DNA of 64,000 bases, taken from Pandoraea communis. Lineage in GTDB: Bacteria; Pseudomonadota; Gammaproteobacteria; Burkholderiales; Burkholderiaceae. Positions 1 to 8,362 of this stretch are shown here, in pieces (within the stretch, counting starts at the first letter, position 1; each line of letters starts with the position of its first letter). The notes under the pieces are model-generated. The model ran no database searches, was not told the DNA's origin, and saw only the letters and a list, made by a program, of their open reading frames with translations. The stretch spans positions 434,001-498,000 of the forward strand of contig NZ_CABPSJ010000002.1 in assembly GCF_902459745.1 (NCBI RefSeq). Direction: 5' to 3'. A program made the position numbers and the translations under genes.

Positions 1-265
1 CGGGGAACAGCTCCTTGACGGCGTACGCCAGCAAGTGGGCGGTCGAGTGGCGGATGATGTCCAGGCCATCGCCGTCCTTGTCCGTCACGATGGCGAGACT
101 CACGTCGCGATCGATCAGATAAGACGTATCGACGAGCTTGCCGTCAACACGCCCCGCCAGGGCCGCCTTGGCCAGACCCGTGCCGATCGAACCCGCGACT
201 TGTGCCACCGTCAGAGGGGCTTCGTACTGGCGTTGCGAACCGTCAGGCAAACGTACCGAAATCAT
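1..265 (-). CDS. thrS: Threonine--tRNA ligase, N-terminal part (cut by window edge)
   Basis: Threonyl-tRNA synthetase charges tRNA-Thr in the cytoplasm. Only the first 88 codons are in the window. The protein opens [11 protein letters not shown] and continues as a TGS domain (an all-beta, ubiquitin-like fold), reaching the start of the second N-terminal domain at [14 protein letters not shown], whose HxxxH-type histidines belong to the editing module found in bacterial ThrRS. The ATG at 265 fits the family start, because the TGS domain begins immediately. Upstream on the same strand lie tRNA-Val and relA. A rho-independent terminator at 323-354 separates thrS from the tRNA, so thrS probably has its own promoter in the short interval 266-322. 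The catalytic domain is outside the window. Confidence 0.95.
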   Translation of the reverse strand, partial: MISVRLPDGSQRQYEAPLTVAQVAGSIGTGLAKAALAGRVDGKLVDTSYLIDRDVSLAIVTDKDGDGLDIIRHSTAHLLAYAVKELFP

Positions 266-322
266 GTCGCACTCCCATGCGCAAAAACGTCACGCGCGGC
301 AAACGCCACGCGGCAAACCACG

Positions 323-354
323 AAAAAAAACGGCCTCGACTATCGTCGAGGCCG
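323..354 (-). terminator. Rho-independent terminator after tRNA-Val
   Basis: A 9-bp perfect stem (GGCCTCGAC / GTCGAGGCC, 332-340 with 345-353) is followed on the minus strand by eight U residues (A-run 323-330 on the plus strand). It lies downstream of tRNA-Val and before thrS, so it should end the tRNA transcript. Confidence 0.85.
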
Positions 355-502
355 TCTCTTCATTCCTTACATCCAGACGAAAAACACCCTCGACTTAACG
401 TCGCACCTTCACCACTGTGAAAGTTCGGGCGATCATGAACATGAGTGTTTTTCCAGCGTCTGTGTCTGCGGGGTCTCGCGGACTGTCATGCATCAAATTC
501 GT

Positions 503-579
503 TGGTAGGCTCGATTGGACTCGAACCAACGACCCCCACCATGTCAAGGTGGTGCTCTAACCAGCTGAGCTACGAGCCT
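503..579 (-). tRNA. tRNA-Val (anticodon GAC)
   Basis: The complete cloverleaf can be folded by eye on the minus strand: acceptor AGGCTCG/CGAGCCT, D-arm GCTC/GAGC, anticodon stem CCACC/GGTGG with loop TTGACAT giving anticodon GAC, and T-arm with TTCGAGT loop. The discriminator A is followed by a genome-encoded CCA (503-505), so the gene is 77 nt including CCA. It decodes GUC and GUU valine codons. It lies between relA and thrS on the same strand. Confidence 0.96.
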
Positions 580-767
580 ACTGCAAGAGAACGAGATTCT
601 AGCAAGGTTTCCGCAGACCGCCAAGCGATTATTGTGCCTGCCGAAGAAAAAACGCATCAGGCAAGGCGTTTGCGCGTATTCCCTCGCACAATCCCCTTCC
701 CTCGCCCACTCGTTTTCTCGCCTGACCGACCAGACATCGGCCCGCCGTCAATCCCGCCAAAATCCGT

Positions 768-3065
768 TTACCGTCGACGCGACGACACCACGCCTGCCAC
801 CCCGGCGAGTTGCGCAAGCGCCCGCTGCAACTGTCCGCCATCGCGCACTTCCACGGTGAACTGCATGAACGCCTGAGCCCCTCGCGACTGCGTGCTGACG
901 CCCGTGACGTTGAGTTTCTCGCGTGAGAACACTTCCGAAATATCACGCAGCAGCCCTTGACGGTCCGATGCCTCGATCTGAATGTCCACCGGATACGCCG
1001 CCACGCCGCGCCCTTCGAGCACATCGGCCGACCAGGCAGTCTGGATCACTCGTTCGGGCGCGCGCGCCTTCATGGACTGAAAACTCGCGCAATCCTGACG
1101 GTGGATCGACACGCCCTTGCCCCGTGTGACGAACCCCACGATCGGGTCGGGCGGTGCCGGCCGGCAGCACTTGGCCAATTGCGTAAGCAATGCGCCGACG
1201 CCGACCACCAGCACCCCGCTCTTGGCCCCCTGAGTCACGCTCGTATCGAGACTCTTCTTCGCGACGAGCGTGTCCTCGTCACGAGGCTCCGGCCCCGGCA
1301 GATTGCCCGAAAGCGCCTGCTCGACGTGCCTCAGGCTGAATTCATCCTTGGCGATGGACGCATAGAGATCGTCCGGCGTTCGGAATCCCAGGCGGGTCGC
1401 CAGCTCCTCCAGATTGACCGACGTCTTGCCTTCGCGCTGCAACGTCTTGTCGATGAGCGCCCGCCCCTGAGCAATCGTCTCCTCAAGGTCGATGGTATTG
1501 AACCACTGGCGCACCTTCTGACGTGCCCGATGGCTCTGCAAATACCCCAACTGCGCGTTGAGCCAGTCGCGCGACGGACCGCCTTGTTTGACCGTCACGA
1601 TCTCGACCGTCTGTCCGTTGTGCAGCGGCGTATTGAGCGGCACCATGGCACCGTCGACACGCGCGCCACGACAGCGATGCCCCAGTTCCGAGTGCAGGTG
1701 ATAGGCGAAATCGATCGGCGTCGAACCTTGCGGCAGCGAGATCACGCGTGCCTGCGGCGTCAGCACATAGATGTGGTCGTCGATCGTCGCACGCTTGAGT
1801 TGCTCCCAAGGCTGTACGGCACCTTCCGCGCCGACCGTATCGGCCACGTCGTCCTTCCACGCCAGCAGCTGACGCAGCCACGCGATCTTCTCGTCGTAGG
1901 CCTCGTTCGCCGAGAACGCGCCGCCGTAACCTCGCTGCCCGGCCTCCTTGTAACGCCAATGGGCTGCAATGCCGTACTCGGCAAAGTGGTGCATTTCGTG
2001 CGTTCGGATCTGCACTTCGAACGCCCGCCCGTCGTCACCGATCACCACGGTATGCAGCGACTTGTAACCGTTGGGCTTCGGACGCGAGATGTAATCGTCG
2101 AACTCTTTCGGAATCGGCTGCCACAGGTTATGGACGATGCCCAACACCGTGTAGCAATCCTTGATGTCGTCGACGATCACGCGAAACGCTCTCACGTCGT
2201 ACAGCTCGGCAAAATCGACCGCTTTGCCGCGCATCTTCTTCCAGATGCTGTAGATATGCTTCGGTCGCCCGGACACCTCGGCCTTCACGCCCGCGCGCGC
2301 CAATTCGTCCTGAAGACGCTGGATTGCCCCCTCGATGAACGTCTGGCGCTCGACCCGCTTTTCTTCGAGCAGCTTGGCAATCTGCTTGTACGTGACCGGC
2401 TCGAGAAAGCGGAACGCGAGGTCTTCGAGTTCCCACTTCAGTTGCCAGATACCCAGGCGGTTCGCGAGCGGCGCGTAGATCTCGAGCACCTCGTGCGGCA
2501 TGTCCTCAGGCGGGGCCTTCTTCTGCGCCGCATACCAGCGCAGCGATTGCAGACGCGATGCCAGGCGGATCATCACAACGCGGATGTCCTGCGCGAACGC
2601 GAGCAGCATCTTGCGCAACCCTTCGACCTGCGACTTGCGCTCGGCCGAGGCGTCGCGATCGCGCCCGTCGGAGGGCATGGCCTGAGCAGCGCGCGAACCC
2701 GCGCCGGAGAGCCGTTGCAGCTTGCGCACGTCGATCACGAGCGCGGTGACTTCTGCACCGAAGGTCTGGGTCAACGTGGTTTGCGCATCCGGCAGAAACT
2801 CGGCGGCCGAAAACAACGCCGCCGCCTGATGTGTCGCCTCATCCACGCGAAGCGTATCGAGAATCGCGAGCATGCCGCGCGCATGCGCCATGATCGGCTC
2901 GCCCGACGAGAGGACGTGTGCCGCGCATAGCTTCTCGGCAAACGCGAGCGCATCGGCCAGCGTGGCGGGCAGTTGTGCCTCGCCCCCACCCGTTACCGGA
3001 TTTGTAGCACCGGGCGCCGTTGTTGAATGAGTGCCTGCGGATGTCGGTGCTTGATGTTGGTTCAT
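768..3065 (-). CDS. relA: RelA-type (p)ppGpp synthetase
   Basis: Long RelA/SpoT homologue of 765 aa that makes the alarmone (p)ppGpp on starved ribosomes. The N-terminal hydrolase domain (about residues 40-190) is degenerate: where a working HD hydrolase has a His-Asp pair, this protein reads AALFSAAEF, so hydrolysis is very probably lost. The synthetase domain carries the RelA signature KEFDDYISRPKPNGYKSLHT (acidic EFDD, rather than the RFKD of SpoT-type enzymes) and VQIRTHEMHHFAE. A TGS domain (RVISLPQGSTPIDFAYHLH), a helical/zinc-finger region with CCRPAPPDPIVGF, and a C-terminal ACT domain (about 685-765) follow. The start at 3065 gives a low-complexity Thr/Ala/Gly N-terminus of about 35 residues. 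Upstream on the same strand are the RidA and hydrolase genes. Confidence 0.93.
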   Translation of the reverse strand: MNQHQAPTSAGTHSTTAPGATNPVTGGGEAQLPATLADALAFAEKLCAAHVLSSGEPIMAHARGMLAILDTLRVDEATHQAAALFSAAEFLPDAQTTLTQTFGAEVTALVIDVRKLQRLSGAGSRAAQAMPSDGRDRDASAERKSQVEGLRKMLLAFAQDIRVVMIRLASRLQSLRWYAAQKKAPPEDMPHEVLEIYAPLANRLGIWQLKWELEDLAFRFLEPVTYKQIAKLLEEKRVERQTFIEGAIQRLQDELARAGVKAEVSGRPKHIYSIWKKMRGKAVDFAELYDVRAFRVIVDDIKDCYTVLGIVHNLWQPIPKEFDDYISRPKPNGYKSLHTVVIGDDGRAFEVQIRTHEMHHFAEYGIAAHWRYKEAGQRGYGGAFSANEAYDEKIAWLRQLLAWKDDVADTVGAEGAVQPWEQLKRATIDDHIYVLTPQARVISLPQGSTPIDFAYHLHSELGHRCRGARVDGAMVPLNTPLHNGQTVEIVTVKQGGPSRDWLNAQLGYLQSHRARQKVRQWFNTIDLEETIAQGRALIDKTLQREGKTSVNLEELATRLGFRTPDDLYASIAKDEFSLRHVEQALSGNLPGPEPRDEDTLVAKKSLDTSVTQGAKSGVLVVGVGALLTQLAKCCRPAPPDPIVGFVTRGKGVSIHRQDCASFQSMKARAPERVIQTAWSADVLEGRGVAAYPVDIQIEASDRQGLLRDISEVFSREKLNVTGVSTQSRGAQAFMQFTVEVRDGGQLQRALAQLAGVAGVVSSRRR

Positions 3066-3112
3066 GTCGGAGCACGGGGCGACAAGCGCCCCTGATGATG
3101 CGGGTCGAGCCC

Positions 3113-3469
3113 TCAGCTTTCGCGCTGAGCCGCCACGACCACGATTTCAACGAGCATGGCAGGGTCGGCGAGCAACGCCTGCACCGTGGCACGCGGAGGT
3201 GCATTGCCGGCCGGCACCCACTCATCCCACACCTGATTCATTTCACCAAAATACTTCATGTCCGAAATGTAGATCTGGCAGGAGAGAATCAACGACTTGT
3301 CGCTGTTCGCTTCCGCGAGCAGACGGTCGATATGCGCGAGCACCTGACGCGTCTGACCCGCCATGTCCTGCGAACGATCATCGGGCGTCTGCCCGGCCAG
3401 ATAAACGGTGCCGTTATGCACGGCCATGTCCGACCAGCGCTTTTCGACGTAGAAACGTTGTACTGCCAT
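3113..3469 (-). CDS. RidA/YjgF/Rid-family protein
   Basis: 118-aa Rid-family protein, the usual length. Family members form trimers with active sites at subunit interfaces; those with the conserved arginine hydrolyse reactive enamine/imine intermediates of PLP enzymes. That arginine is seen here in the motif NAPPRATVQALL near residue 90, so imine deaminase activity is possible. The sequence (AVQRFYVEKRWSDMAVHNG at the N-terminus, YISDMKYFGEMNQVWDEWV in the middle) is closer to the RidA-like paralogues often annotated as 'RidA family protein' than to archetypal RidA. It lies between relA and an alpha/beta hydrolase on the same strand. Substrate not inferable. Confidence 0.85.
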   Translation of the reverse strand: MAVQRFYVEKRWSDMAVHNGTVYLAGQTPDDRSQDMAGQTRQVLAHIDRLLAEANSDKSLILSCQIYISDMKYFGEMNQVWDEWVPAGNAPPRATVQALLADPAMLVEIVVVAAQRES

Positions 3470-3534
3470 GATGTAAAACTCCTCGTGTTCTTCTAAACTT
3501 CGGACCGCCCCTGCACAGCGCCATCAGGCGAGCG

Positions 3535-4413
3535 TCAGTCCGCGTATCCGTCAAAAAATCGGCGGGCGATCTCGATCTGATCCGCATGCACAAACGTCGG
3601 CGCGTGTCCCACACCGGCGATTTCCACGGCGCGCGCGTGTTGCGCGTGCGCCAGCATTTGTTCGAGCGTTGTGCGAGAGAGCAAATCCGACTGCTCGCCG
3701 CGCACGACCAGCGTACGCCCAGAAAACGCCGCAAGCGACGCCCAGAGTATCGCTTCGCCCGCCGCGATGGCGTCTGGCGGAACCCCCGAAAATGCGGCCC
3801 CAATCGACGGATCGTAGCGCAATACATAGCCGTCACCCTCGGCCTTGAGCAGTGGCTCGCACAGCGCAAGCCACTCCTCGCGCGCGTGTGGCCCAAATGC
3901 CGAAGAGATCGACCAGAGGTAATCCGCGCCCTCGTCCAACGAAGCGAATCGCTTCGGTATCCCGACATACTGACCGATGCGAGCAAGCGCAGGAGCGTCG
4001 ATATGCGGCCCCACATCGTTGAGCAACAAGCTGCGAATTGGCGTATCCGGCATGCCTGCAAGCCCCATGCCGATCAGGCCGCCCATCGACGTGCCGAACC
4101 AGTCCACCGAAGACACACCGAGCCGCGCAATCAACGTCACCATGTCGGAGACATACTGTGGCACGACATAACCGGCTGGATTCGCCAGCCACGACGACTG
4201 CCCGCGCCCGACCACATCCGGACATATGACACGGTAGTCGTTCGCGAGTGCCTTCGCCAGCGTGTCAAAATCGCGACCGCATCGCGTGAGTCCGTGCACG
4301 CACACCAGCACGCGTGGATTTTCAGAGTCACCCCATTCCGTGTAGGCCATCCGATGCAATCCAGACGGACTCAGACATTGAACGTTCGACAGACGTGGCA
4401 CGTGGCTCGACAT
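3535..4413 (-). CDS. Alpha/beta-fold hydrolase
   Basis: 292-aa cytosolic hydrolase from the chosen ATG at 4413 (MSSHVPRLSNVQ). An in-frame ORF extends up to 4551, but that extension looks non-coding. Catalytic parts are clear: oxyanion-hole HG (VCVHGLTRCGRDF), nucleophile elbow GTSMGG in VDWFGTSMGGLIGMGLA, a candidate acid in VRGEQSDLLS, and the catalytic histidine in GVGHAPTFVHADQ near the C-terminus. Such proteins are often esterases, C-C hydrolases or lactonases. The sequence does not fix the substrate. It shares a strand with ridA and relA and is divergent from the 3-hydroxybutyrate dehydrogenase gene at 4577. Confidence 0.85.
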   Translation of the reverse strand: MSSHVPRLSNVQCLSPSGLHRMAYTEWGDSENPRVLVCVHGLTRCGRDFDTLAKALANDYRVICPDVVGRGQSSWLANPAGYVVPQYVSDMVTLIARLGVSSVDWFGTSMGGLIGMGLAGMPDTPIRSLLLNDVGPHIDAPALARIGQYVGIPKRFASLDEGADYLWSISSAFGPHAREEWLALCEPLLKAEGDGYVLRYDPSIGAAFSGVPPDAIAAGEAILWASLAAFSGRTLVVRGEQSDLLSRTTLEQMLAHAQHARAVEIAGVGHAPTFVHADQIEIARRFFDGYAD

Positions 4414-4576
4414 GGCAGACTCATCGGATCGGTTTCCAGACCCGAATTCTACCGCGCCTGCCAGGAAGCGTGAGCTAGAATGAGGCGACTCATGAGACGC
4501 ATCCAACCGCAGTTCGCGGACACGCTCATCGACATCGGATAAATCCCTCACCCTTCATCCGCACGGAGACGATGCA

Positions 4577-5368
4577 ATGCTGAAAGGAAAAATCGCCCTC
4601 GTAACCGGCTCGACCAGTGGCATAGGTCTGGGCATGGCTCAGGCGCTCGCGGTACAGGGAGCCAACGTCATCACGAACGGTTTCGGCGACGCCAACGCCG
4701 CGAGCAAGGCCATTGCCGACGCCGCGGCGAGGGCTGGCCGCACGGGCACTCAGGTCGGGTATCACGGTGCCGACATGAGCCGTGCCAGCGAAATCGAGGC
4801 GATGATGCAATATGCCGAATCGGATTTCGGCGGCGTCGACATTCTGGTCAACAACGCGGGGATTCAGCACGTTGCGGAGATTCAGGATTTTCCGACGGAC
4901 AAATGGGATGCGATCATCGCGATCAACCTGACGTCGGCATTTCACACCACGCGGCTTGCCTTGCCCGGCATGCGACAGCGCAACTGGGGACGGATCATCA
5001 ACATCGCCTCGGTACACGGACTCGTGGGTTCGGCCGGCAAATCGGCGTACGTCGCGGCCAAACACGGCATCGTCGGCCTGACGAAAGTCACCGCACTGGA
5101 AAACGCGCAGTCGGGGGTGACGGCCAATGCCATCTGCCCGGGCTTCGTGCTCACACCGCTTGTGCAGAAGCAAATCGACGATCGCGCGGCGCGCGAGCAT
5201 CTTTCCGGCGACGAAGCGAAACGCTCGCTGTTGGGCGAAAAGCAGCCTTCCGGAGAGTTCGTGACGCCAGAACAACTTGGCGCACTGGCCGTTTTTCTGT
5301 GCAGCGACGCCGGCTCGCAGGTGCGCGGCGTGGCATGGAACATGGATGGCGGCTGGGTCGCACAGTAA
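4577..5368 (+). CDS. 3-hydroxybutyrate dehydrogenase (SDR)
   Basis: 263-aa classical short-chain dehydrogenase. It has the NAD-binding TGSTSGIG motif at residues 11-18, the NNAG motif (VNNAGIQH), and the catalytic Ser-Tyr-Lys set in IASVHGLVGSAGKSAYVAAKHG. The sequence after the active site (GVTANAICPGFVLTPLVQKQI) and the MDGGWVAQ C-terminus match the D-3-hydroxybutyrate dehydrogenases of Burkholderiales, which oxidise 3-hydroxybutyrate released from PHB to acetoacetate using NAD. The 3-oxoacid CoA-transferase genes lie just downstream on the opposite strand and would activate that acetoacetate. This context supports the call. A terminator follows at 5425-5455. Confidence 0.88.
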   Translation: MLKGKIALVTGSTSGIGLGMAQALAVQGANVITNGFGDANAASKAIADAAARAGRTGTQVGYHGADMSRASEIEAMMQYAESDFGGVDILVNNAGIQHVAEIQDFPTDKWDAIIAINLTSAFHTTRLALPGMRQRNWGRIINIASVHGLVGSAGKSAYVAAKHGIVGLTKVTALENAQSGVTANAICPGFVLTPLVQKQIDDRAAREHLSGDEAKRSLLGEKQPSGEFVTPEQLGALAVFLCSDAGSQVRGVAWNMDGGWVAQ

Positions 5369-5424
5369 TCACGGCAAGCGCCGGGACTCAGGCATTTCAG
5401 AAGGCTTGCCGACGCCACAAGAAC

Positions 5425-5455
5425 AAAACGGGCGGGGAATTTCCCCGCCCGTTTT
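5425..5455. terminator. Bidirectional rho-independent terminator
   Basis: Near-perfect palindrome AAAACGGGCGGGGAA/TTCCCCGCCCGTTTT with A and T runs on both sides. It lies between the convergent 3-hydroxybutyrate dehydrogenase and CoA-transferase B genes and can serve both strands. Confidence 0.85.
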
Positions 5456-5571
5456 GCCTTCCACCGATCACCGGGCTCAACGGCCACGGTAACCCTCAGC
5501 AAAGCGGCTTATCAAAGCGCCACGCCTGAATGCGACAGGCACGATGACATGATAGGCACACCGCCAAAGCG

Positions 5572-6210
5572 TCAGACAGCGCTCGTGTCGAGCGGTGCCC
5601 CGGTCTTCTGCGAAATTTCTTCCTTCGTCACGCCCTGCGCCAGTTCGACAACTTTCAGGCCATCCGGCGTCACGTCGATCACACCGAGGTCAGTAATGAT
5701 GCGATTGACCACGCCAACGCCGGTGAGTGGCAAATCACAGGCCTTGAGGATCTTGTGAGCGTCGCCCTTGGCCACATGCTCCATGAGCACGACCACGCGA
5801 CCAACACCGGCAACCAGATCCATTGCGCCGCCCATGCCCTTGATCATCTTGCCCGGAATCATCCAGTTCGCAAGATCGCCCTTCTCGCTGACCTGCATCG
5901 CGCCGAGGATCGCAAGATTGATGTGGCCGCCGCGGATCATCGCGAACGAGTCTGCCGACGAGAAAATCGACGAGCCCGGCAGCGTCGTGACCGTCTGCTT
6001 GCCTGCGTTGATCATATCGGCGTCGACTTCGTCTTCCGTCGGGAACGGTCCGATACCGAGCAGGCCGTTCTCCGATTGCAGCCAGACCTCCATGCCTTCG
6101 GGTACATGGTTCGCCACCAATGTGGGCAAACCGATTCCGAGGTTCACGTAAAAGCCGTCTTCCAGCTCGCGCGCCGCACGCGCAGCCATTTCTTCACGAT
6201 TCCATGCCAT
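5572..6210 (-). CDS. scoB: 3-oxoacid CoA-transferase subunit B
   Basis: 212-aa beta subunit of succinyl-CoA:3-ketoacid CoA-transferase (SCOT), which moves CoA between succinyl-CoA and acetoacetate. The active-site glutamate motif is visible as [14 protein letters not shown] near residues 45-58, followed by the conserved [13 protein letters not shown] region. Length is typical for the split bacterial enzyme. It lies 23 bp downstream of the alpha subunit gene and should be co-transcribed with it. Together with the convergent 3-hydroxybutyrate dehydrogenase it forms a ketone-body or PHB breakdown set. Confidence 0.93.
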   Translation of the reverse strand: MAWNREEMAARAARELEDGFYVNLGIGLPTLVANHVPEGMEVWLQSENGLLGIGPFPTEDEVDADMINAGKQTVTTLPGSSIFSSADSFAMIRGGHINLAILGAMQVSEKGDLANWMIPGKMIKGMGGAMDLVAGVGRVVVLMEHVAKGDAHKILKACDLPLTGVGVVNRIITDLGVIDVTPDGLKVVELAQGVTKEEISQKTGAPLDTSAV

Positions 6211-6233
6211 GGTTATCTCCTTGATCTCGGCGC

Positions 6234-6932
6234 TTACTTGGCACGTACCGTGCGTTGTTCGATGCGTTTTTCCGGATGTGCATTCAGCACGATGCGCTGA
6301 ACGAAGATACCGGGCAGGTGCACGTCGTCCGGGTCGATCGAACCGGTATCGACCAGCTCTTCGACTTCAACGATCGTGATCTTGCCAGCCATGGCGGCCA
6401 TCGGATTGAAGTTGCGGGCGGTGCGATTGAACACGAGGTTACCGGCACGATCGGCCTTGGCAGCCTTCACAAGCGCGACATCGGCGCGCAGCGAGCGCTC
6501 CATGACGTATGTCTCGCCGTCGAATTCGCGCGTTTCCTTGCCTTCGGCAACCACGGTACCCACACCGGTCTTCGTGAAGAACGCCGGAATACCCGCACCG
6601 CCGGCGCGCAGCTTTTCAGCCAGCGTGCCCTGCGGCGTGAATTCGAGTTCGAGTTCTCCGGCCAGATACTGGCGCTCGAACTCCTTGTTCTCGCCAACGT
6701 ACGAGGAAATCATTTTCTTGATCTGACGCGTCTCGAGCAGCAGCCCCAGACCAAAACCGTCCACCCCGGCGTTGTTGCTGATACAGGTGAGCCCCTTCAC
6801 GCCCGAGTCGCGCAGCGCGGCGATCAGGGCCTCCGGAATGCCACACAGGCCGAAGCCACCAACGGCGAGCGTTTGCCCGTCCGCGACGACACCGGCAAGC
6901 GCCTCCTTGGCGCTGGCGTATACCTTGTTCAT
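6234..6932 (-). CDS. scoA: 3-oxoacid CoA-transferase subunit A
   Basis: 232-aa alpha subunit of SCOT. The CoA-transferase family I signature [13 protein letters not shown] is at residues 24-36, and the region [25 protein letters not shown] is typical of SCOT subunit A. First gene of the scoAB pair; the ATG at 6932 has a purine-rich site upstream (GGGAAAGGGACAA). The divergent PAS-LuxR regulator gene starts 231 bp away and is a plausible, unproven regulator. Confidence 0.94.
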   Translation of the reverse strand: MNKVYASAKEALAGVVADGQTLAVGGFGLCGIPEALIAALRDSGVKGLTCISNNAGVDGFGLGLLLETRQIKKMISSYVGENKEFERQYLAGELELEFTPQGTLAEKLRAGGAGIPAFFTKTGVGTVVAEGKETREFDGETYVMERSLRADVALVKAAKADRAGNLVFNRTARNFNPMAAMAGKITIVEVEELVDTGSIDPDDVHLPGIFVQRIVLNAHPEKRIEQRTVRAK

Positions 6933-7163
6933 CGTTTGTCCCTTTCCCTCGGTTGAGAATTGAAATTATGTCGCGCTCTTGCGCGTTGCGAGGCTTGCGC
7001 CACCTCGCGAATCGCCGGGGCAACGCACCTCATGCAACCATAGAGCTTACGGTGGCGTGCAAATGGGGCACAATACGTGAAATTACATATCTTTCCGCGC
7101 ATCGAGCCGCAGCCATACTGGTGTTGCACCGGCACGCGGCCCGACCGGACTTGCACCGCCCCC

Positions 7164-7709
7164 ATGCCGACGTTCGACTATCAGACAGCTTTTCACATCG
7201 CGCCAGTCGGCTTGGTCATTTCTCGCCAGCGCATCATCGAGGACTGCAATCGTCAACTTGGCAAGATCTTCGGCTACGAACACGAAACCCTCATCGGTCA
7301 GTCGTTCCAGGTGCTTTATCCGTCACCGAAAGAGTTCGAGCGCATTGGCGAGCGTATTCCACCGATCATGAGCACGCAAGGCGTCTACGCCGACGAGCGC
7401 ATCATGCGTCGCGCCAACGGCGAACTGTTCTGGTGCCACGTGACGGGCCGATCGCTCGACGTTCAAGACCCCCACGCCGCCGGTCTCTGGACCTTCGAGG
7501 ACATGTCAGCCACACGCCGCGTCGCCGTAGCGCTGACGGCCCGCGAGCGCGAAATCGCGGCGCAACTCGTGCAAGGCAAGACCAGCAAACAAATCGGCAA
7601 GATTCTCGACATCAGCCCGCGAACCGTCGACATCTATCGTGCGCGTCTGATGCAGAAGTACGGCGCGGGCACGGCGACGGAACTCGTGCAGCGTCTGCTC
7701 GGAAACTGA
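7164..7709 (+). CDS. PAS-LuxR transcriptional regulator
   Basis: 181-aa regulator from the ATG at 7164; the frame is open back to 7077, but that part lacks domain character. Residues about 5-110 form a PAS domain (FHIAPVGLVISRQRIIEDCNR through ELFWCHVTGRSLD). Residues about 118-180 form a LuxR/FixJ-type HTH: ALTAREREIAAQLVQGKTSK, then QIGKILDISPRTVDIYRARL. No phosphoacceptor receiver domain is present, so the PAS domain probably senses a small molecule or redox state directly. It is divergent from scoAB and precedes a convergent thioesterase gene, so control of short-chain acyl metabolism is a reasonable guess only. Confidence 0.85.
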   Translation: MPTFDYQTAFHIAPVGLVISRQRIIEDCNRQLGKIFGYEHETLIGQSFQVLYPSPKEFERIGERIPPIMSTQGVYADERIMRRANGELFWCHVTGRSLDVQDPHAAGLWTFEDMSATRRVAVALTAREREIAAQLVQGKTSKQIGKILDISPRTVDIYRARLMQKYGAGTATELVQRLLGN

Positions 7710-7769
7710 CCTGAGTGAAGGCGGGCGAGGTGCCGAATTCCGCGCATCGTTACGCCCACCGGACCGATC

Positions 7770-8183
7770 TCACGCCATCAGCCCTCGCACCGCTTCCGGC
7801 AGCGGCACCGATTTCTCTTCCTTGTAGTTCACCCAGACGATCTTCGCACCGCCCTCGGCAACCACCACATCAGGCGTATCGGCGCGGCGCAACTCGAAAC
7901 GCGTGTCGACACTGCTTCGCCCCGGTGCGCCCACAAACATGCGGCAATCGATATCGCCTGGATAGCGCAACTGGCGCAGGAACGTCATATTCGCATTGAT
8001 AATGACCGGCCCCTCCCCCGTCGAGCTTTCTTCGGACGCGATATTCAGGGTTTCCAGCCACGAGATACGCACCTGCTCCATGTACCGGAAGTACACGGTA
8101 TTGTTGACATGCCCGAAGGCATCCATGTCGCCCCAGCGAATGGGCATGCGCATACGAAAGACTTCTTTGTATTCTGATGACAC
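7770..8183 (-). CDS. Acyl-CoA thioesterase, 4HBT (hotdog) family
   Basis: 137-aa single hotdog-domain protein. The 4-hydroxybenzoyl-CoA thioesterase signature is clear near the N-terminus: MPIRWGDMDAFGHVNNTVYF, with the catalytic-type aspartate and the GHVNN turn. Family members hydrolyse acyl-CoA thioesters in the cytoplasm; chain-length preference cannot be read from the sequence. The gene stands alone on the minus strand, convergent with the PAS-LuxR gene and 179 bp downstream of the TRAP receptor gene. Confidence 0.88.
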   Translation of the reverse strand: MSSEYKEVFRMRMPIRWGDMDAFGHVNNTVYFRYMEQVRISWLETLNIASEESSTGEGPVIINANMTFLRQLRYPGDIDCRMFVGAPGRSSVDTRFELRRADTPDVVVAEGGAKIVWVNYKEEKSVPLPEAVRGLMA

Positions 8184-8362
8184 TGCAAATTCCCCATATT
8201 GAAAATCAACGCCCTGTCGTGCGATGACAGGGCGTCATGGGGATAAAGTGTAGCGCTTCGGATGGATAGGCGTGCAGCAAGACGCCACGATTTGCCCGAA
8301 ACGGCGGCCTTTTCGGAATGACGTGAGAGCATTGCCTCGGAGGTTTCCGAAGCAACGCACAA

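Noticed and set aside
957-2930. 657-aa plus-strand ORF opposite relA
   Set aside because: Complement of a clear RelA gene, with low-complexity Arg/His/Asp composition and no domains.
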